Assembly (NCBI RefSeq): GCF_000250635.1
Contig: NC_016940.1
Location: forward strand, 2,528,001 to 2,592,000
Reading direction: 5' to 3'
Length of the DNA stretch: 64,000 bases
DNA from: Saprospira grandis str. Lewin
Lineage (GTDB): Bacteria > Bacteroidota > Bacteroidia > Chitinophagales > Saprospiraceae
This document shows, piece by piece, positions 60,704 through 64,000 of this stretch. The position numbers were made by a program, and so were the translations under genes. Numbering within the stretch: position 1 is the first letter of the stretch; every line of letters begins with the position of its first letter. The notes beneath the pieces were generated by a model that was given only the letters and a program-made list of their open reading frames with translations, was not told the DNA's origin and did no database searches.

Positions 60704-60950
60704 CAGGCCCGAAGGGCCGCAGGCCTAGCGATGCGGTGGGGTGGCCGTCAGGCCAGACCAAGGCGGCGCAGCCGCCGCAGGGCCGAGCAGACCTGCGAGC
60801 CCCAAAGCGTAGCGCCGCAAGGCGAAGCCGCAGCGGAGGCCCCAAAACAGCAGCGAGCTGCGGAACGACAACAAGGACTTTAGTCCGCAGTTCGACGACC
60901 AAAGGGAGTAACCGCCGCAAGGCGAAGCCGCAGCGGAGGCCCCAAAACAG
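60704..60950 (-). repeat. GC-rich modular repeat, copies 21-22 (reverse, tandem)
   Basis: First copy: GGCCTAGCGATGCGG, GGGCCGAGCAGACCTGCGAG, GGAGGCCCCAAAACAG at about 60846. A partial second copy follows, consisting of the GAGCTGC...GACAACAAGG...GTTCGACGACC module and a second GGAGGCCCCAAAACAG. The end is 6 bp from the stop of the TPR-like gene. It closes a 1.15-kb region (59803-60955) without a gene. Confidence 0.88.
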
Positions 60951-60955
60951 CAGTA

Positions 60956-62896
60956 TTATCGCCAATTTTTCTTAATAAACTGCCTTAATCGTTTGGCTTG
61001 GGCGGCAGCGCCAAATTCTCCAGCTTTCTTTTGTTGTTTGCGCCATTTATTCATATTTCGGAGCAATTTGCGTTTGATTTTCCGTTGATAGGGTTGTTGA
61101 ACAATAGTAGAAATGGCGGCTTCTAGGTGTTCGCTATGGTCTTCTTTGTAGTATTGCCATTCTAGGGCATAGCTTTGGCTGGCGGCCTTCCAGATGGCCA
61201 AAACATCTTGGCTAGCGCGGCTTTGGCCCAGCCAATAATAGCATTGTTGGATCACTGCAGCCGTATCGCCTAGGGCGGCTAATTCATTTACATTTTGTTC
61301 GTAATAGGCGAGCCCCTGGGCAAAATTTCCTGCTCGGCAGGCGAGGCCAGCACGGCTCAGGCGGCACCAATTGCGGAGCTTTTGAAAGCCGTATTGGTCG
61401 GCCAATTGGACCCATCGACTGGCCCAGCGATCATAGTCTTGATCTTGAGCAAGGGCATAGTAGTAGGGCGCTTGATGGTACCAAGGAATATAGCTGTCGT
61501 AGAGCAGTTCATCGGCTGGATTTTGGAGGTAGGGGGGGAGGTAGCGGCAATAATAATCCTCAAAATACTGATCGGCTTTTTCCCATTGGCCCATATTGCG
61601 GTACTTGCCCGAGAGGCTGAGGCCCATGTTTTGGATGGTGGCCGTATCTTTTGTGCGTAGAGCCTGCTCGGTCCAGCGGTCCAAAACGAGCAGGGAATCC
61701 GCTTGGCTGGGGGCATATTTGAGCTGATAGGCATAGGGCAGATAGTGCTCCCACTTAAAGTAAAACTCATCTTGGCCCCAGCTCTCTAGATGCGTAAAGA
61801 CCAGCTCTTCAAAGCAAGTTTGCATAAAGTCGCGGGCATCGGCCTCGCCTTGGTAGAGGCGGCAAGTACGGAGCAAATAGCTACTGGCTTCTCTCCAGCG
61901 GGGTTTGGGGCAATATTTTTTGAGATTTTTGTACCAGCGAACCGCATAGGGCTTGGCCTGGGCCCAAGAATGTGACTCCATCATGGCCCAGCGGTAGGGC
62001 GAGCGGCTAGCATCCTCCCAAAGTTGGGGTAAATCGGCATTGGGCAGATAAATTTCCTCATAAAAAGCCAGGGCGGGTTCGGGCTCCTCCAATTGGATCA
62101 GGGTTTCCATGGCCCGCCAAAGCTGCACAGGCTGCAGGCGGTCCAAATCGCTTCGGCCAACCTCCAAAATGCGTTTATAAAACTGCGCCAGCTGAAAATC
62201 CTCCTCTAGGCTGTCGTAAACATCGGCTAGTCGCCACTCTACATAATACAGTGGGTCCTTGCGCTGCATCCTGATCTCAAAACAACGCTCAAAATGATGC
62301 ACGGCCTCCTCCAGATAATCGGCATCGTAGAGGGCAAGGCCCCAATGCGCTCGAATACTCGCCTCATAATCTAGGGCATCGAGTTCAGGGACCTCCTTGG
62401 CCCAAATAAGCAGGCTGTCGCCATAATGGTTAAAGTTTTGGATGCTCGGAAAGCGTTGTAGATAGGCCTCCCAATGCCACAAAAGCGTTTTTTTATCCCA
62501 TTGCAACATCCGCAAAAGCTCCGCATCCAAATCGTCTTGTTCTTCTTTGCTCAACCATTGTTTGAGGTATTTTGCATAGGTTTTGGGCCGATGATAACAG
62601 ACCGAAGACTCAAAATCAGAAAGCAGGCGAATCGATAAAGCCGCCGAGCTCAACAGCTTTTTATCGCTCAGCTCAATGCGCTCTAGCTCGAGCATAGAAG
62701 CGGCAGCATGAATCAGGGCCTCCCAAACAATTTCGCTGCAATAAACGGGGCTTTGCCCCATCCGAACAGATTGCAAAGGGCTGGCCTCGGCTGTTAATAG
62801 GAGCCGTTTGGGGTCCTCTCTGGGAAACTGATCTATTTTTTGGGCCATCAAGGGCAAAAAAAGAAGAAAAAAAAGAGACAAAAATAAGTAACGCAT
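60956..62896 (-). CDS. Secreted TPR-like protein, unknown function
   Basis: 646 residues with a signal peptide (1-19, ending PLMAQ). The remainder is helical and rich in W, Y, L and E, with paired-helix spacing typical of TPR/SEL1-like repeats (ALYDADYLEEAVHHFERCFEIR, LADVYDSLEEDFQLAQFYKRILE). No enzymatic motif seen. The basic C terminus (KIKRKLLRNMNKWRKQQKK) is unusual for an exported protein. It may act as a periplasmic scaffold. Confidence 0.7.
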   Translation of the reverse strand: MRYLFLSLFFLLFLPLMAQKIDQFPREDPKRLLLTAEASPLQSVRMGQSPVYCSEIVWEALIHAAASMLELERIELSDKKLLSSAALSIRLLSDFESSVCYHRPKTYAKYLKQWLSKEEQDDLDAELLRMLQWDKKTLLWHWEAYLQRFPSIQNFNHYGDSLLIWAKEVPELDALDYEASIRAHWGLALYDADYLEEAVHHFERCFEIRMQRKDPLYYVEWRLADVYDSLEEDFQLAQFYKRILEVGRSDLDRLQPVQLWRAMETLIQLEEPEPALAFYEEIYLPNADLPQLWEDASRSPYRWAMMESHSWAQAKPYAVRWYKNLKKYCPKPRWREASSYLLRTCRLYQGEADARDFMQTCFEELVFTHLESWGQDEFYFKWEHYLPYAYQLKYAPSQADSLLVLDRWTEQALRTKDTATIQNMGLSLSGKYRNMGQWEKADQYFEDYYCRYLPPYLQNPADELLYDSYIPWYHQAPYYYALAQDQDYDRWASRWVQLADQYGFQKLRNWCRLSRAGLACRAGNFAQGLAYYEQNVNELAALGDTAAVIQQCYYWLGQSRASQDVLAIWKAASQSYALEWQYYKEDHSEHLEAAISTIVQQPYQRKIKRKLLRNMNKWRKQQKKAGEFGAAAQAKRLRQFIKKNWR

Positions 62897-63005
62897 AGAT
62901 TAATTGTTTTTATGGGCGTATCTTTGGGGCAGCGGCTTGCCCAAATTACGGAAAATGCCGTTATTGAGCACTTACTTTTTAGCGTAACAATTGAATTGAA
63001 ATACT

Positions 63006-63371
63006 ATGGATGCCAATCTGATCTATGAAGGGAAGATTATCAAAATTGAAGATACTCAACAGGTCACTGACCGCTTTAAGAAGCGTGCCTTTGTTGTAGA
63101 AACCGACGAGAACTACTCGCAGCTCATTCAGGCCGAACTCACTCAAGATAAATGTAGCCTGATCGATGACTACAAAGTAGGCGATAAGGTGCGTGTACAC
63201 TTTAATATCCGTGGCCGCGAGTGGAATGGCCGCTATTTTACCAACCTCAATGCCTGGCGCCTAGAGCGTGTCGGCGCTCCCGCTGCCAATAACGCCCCCG
63301 TTGGCGACCTTCCCCCTCCCCCCGAAGAGGATGCCGTAGGCAATGATTATGAAGATGATTTGCCCTTTTAA
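63006..63371 (+). CDS. DUF3127 OB-fold-like protein with SSB-type acidic tail
   Basis: 121 residues. The N-terminal 90 residues (LIYEGKIIKIEDTQQVTDRFKKRAFVVETDE, VGDKVRVHFNIRGREWNGRYFTNLNAWRLERV) match DUF3127 and look like an OB-fold beta barrel. A proline linker leads to an acidic end, EDDLPF, which closely resembles the DDIPF tip by which SSB recruits partner proteins. I infer a single-stranded nucleic-acid-binding or replication/repair-associated role. Confidence 0.82.
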   Translation: MDANLIYEGKIIKIEDTQQVTDRFKKRAFVVETDENYSQLIQAELTQDKCSLIDDYKVGDKVRVHFNIRGREWNGRYFTNLNAWRLERVGAPAANNAPVGDLPPPPEEDAVGNDYEDDLPF

Positions 63372-63377
63372 TATAAG

Positions 63378-63411
63378 AAGAGACCTAGCTGATTGGCTGG
63401 GTCTTTTTTTT
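63378..63411 (+). terminator. Intrinsic terminator after the DUF3127 gene
   Basis: AGACCTAGC-TGATT-GGCTGGGTCT (with a G-T pair) followed by TTTTTTTT, with repeat 23 directly attached. Confidence 0.8.
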
Positions 63412-63609
63412 GGGGCTGCCCCGCCCTGCGGGCGGGTCGGGCTGGGTACTCCCGTTGGTCGTCGAACTGGCGCCCCTTCGGGGCTGGTTGTCGCAGCTCG
63501 CTGTTAGTTGCTTCGCTGCGTCGGCTCCCGTTGGTGGGGTCGCTCGGCCCTGCAGCGCTTTCAGCGCTTTGGTCTGGCCCTGCGGGCCACTGCTATCCAT
63601 CCCTCAGCC
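63407..63609 (+). repeat. GC-rich modular repeat, copy 23 (forward)
   Basis: TTTTGGGGCTGCCCCGCC start, GGTCGTCGAACTGG...GGTTGTCGCAGCTCGCTG module, GCTCGGCCCTGCAGC, CCATCCCTCAGCC end. The longest forward copy; an extra TTGCTTCGCTGCGTCGGC insert sits before the core. Confidence 0.9.
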
Positions 63610-63930
63610 AGATTTAATTGCGCTGCTTTGGCTATAGTTTGCTATGAATTTTTGGCTAGACTAGCTATTTTTTAAGGGCATAGCCTTCGCTATGGCCGAG
63701 AAAAATAGGGCCGACTAGCGGAAAATTGCTGCAAACTATAAAAGTGAGTGCATTTAAATTTGGCTATGGCCTGCGGCGGCTTTGCCGCCTGCTAGACGCA
63801 GAAGGGCCAAAAACTACAAAAAGATGAATAGTAGCGATAAAAAAATTGTACAATCAAATAGAGCTTTGTATTTTGAGCCCAGTTTTTAACGCAGCCCAAC
63901 AGAGTTAGGCTATAAACAGAAACAGCAACT
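63610..63930. other. Leader region of pdhB
   Basis: No gene. It contains a GGCGGCTTTGCCGCC hairpin (63774-63788) with a CTAGACGC edge as in the GC-rich repeats. A possible promoter lies nearer pdhB: TTG at 63846-63848, 20 nt, TATTTTG at 63869 (one base short of TAnnTTTG). Confidence 0.45.
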
Positions 63931-64000
63931 ATGGCAACAAGACAGATTCGTTTGCGCGAAGCCTTGCGAGAAGCAATGGTAGAAGAAATGCGCCGAGATG
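63931..64000 (+). CDS. pdhB: Pyruvate dehydrogenase E1 component, beta subunit, start only
   Basis: Only 23 codons fit in the window: MATRQIRLREALREAMVEEM followed by RRD. This opening, the REALREAM(V/I)EEM helix, is that of the E1-beta subunits of pyruvate/2-oxo acid dehydrogenases. The rest is outside, so the substrate class (pyruvate or branched-chain) is not certain. Confidence 0.75.
   Translation, partial: MATRQIRLREALREAMVEEMRRD

Overview
This window looks like a chromosomal segment of a Bacteroidota bacterium, most likely Saprospira or a close relative. Four secreted proteins end in C-terminal modules of the type IX secretion (T9SS) sorting kind. Several genes are preceded by the Bacteroidota-type promoter (TTG, about 20 nt, then TAnnTTTG), and Shine-Dalgarno sequences are mostly weak or absent. 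GC-rich, hairpin-rich repeats fill most of the gaps between genes, which I associate with Saprospira grandis; that genus assignment is recollection plus inference, not a search result.

Layout. 1-2.3 kb: end of a FadN-like hydroxyacyl-CoA dehydrogenase/enoyl-CoA hydratase, then thiolase fadA (beta-oxidation). 2.6-4.1 kb: a small A+T-rich minus-strand cassette of unknown genes with an apparent frameshift at an A7 run. 4.7-7.5 kb: secreted M48 metalloprotease and a membrane GT2 glycosyltransferase. 8.3-9.7 kb: DUF2779 protein behind a 21-bp tandem array. 10.3-17.9 kb: small secreted protein, pcm, a polytopic membrane protein, miaB, a DUF4139 protein and a sigma-54 activator. 18.0-23.2 kb: two T9SS cargo proteins and a small secreted protein. 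23.3-31.6 kb, minus strand: GIY-YIG-like protein, mtnA-mtnC (methionine salvage), rnc-fabF-acpP, a rhomboid protease, an AI-2E family permease and a GSCFA protein. 31.8-38.2 kb, minus strand: DUF3078 outer-membrane protein, TlpA-like thioredoxin, an oversized DppB-like permease and fadJ. 38.2-39.3 kb: repeat-only region. 39.3-45.3 kb: WYL-domain protein, trhO, small beta-barrel protein, FKBP lipoprotein, pyk, upp and a SUKH-like protein. 45.5-53.0 kb: OmpA-like protein, a 4-TM coiled-coil protein, rpsO-pnp and an M1 peptidase. 53.3-62.9 kb: two large T9SS cargo proteins, Hsp20, an 11-copy 42-bp tandem array and a secreted TPR-like protein. 63.0-64.0 kb: DUF3127 protein with an SSB-like tail and the start of pdhB.

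Most genes are ordinary housekeeping or envelope genes. The unusual content is between them. About 23 copies or part-copies of one modular GC-rich repeat family occur, usually starting just after a stop codon or a terminator T-tract. Hairpins with an invariant GGTTGAAACC core and changing but paired arms are nested in or next to them. Three unrelated tandem arrays have 21-, 41- and 42-bp units. The 42-bp array is the strongest candidate for an undescribed structured element: every unit carries a 6-bp stem with a 4-nt loop, and one variant replaces both arms while keeping the pairing. I saw no rRNA, tRNA, CRISPR array, insertion sequence or integrase.
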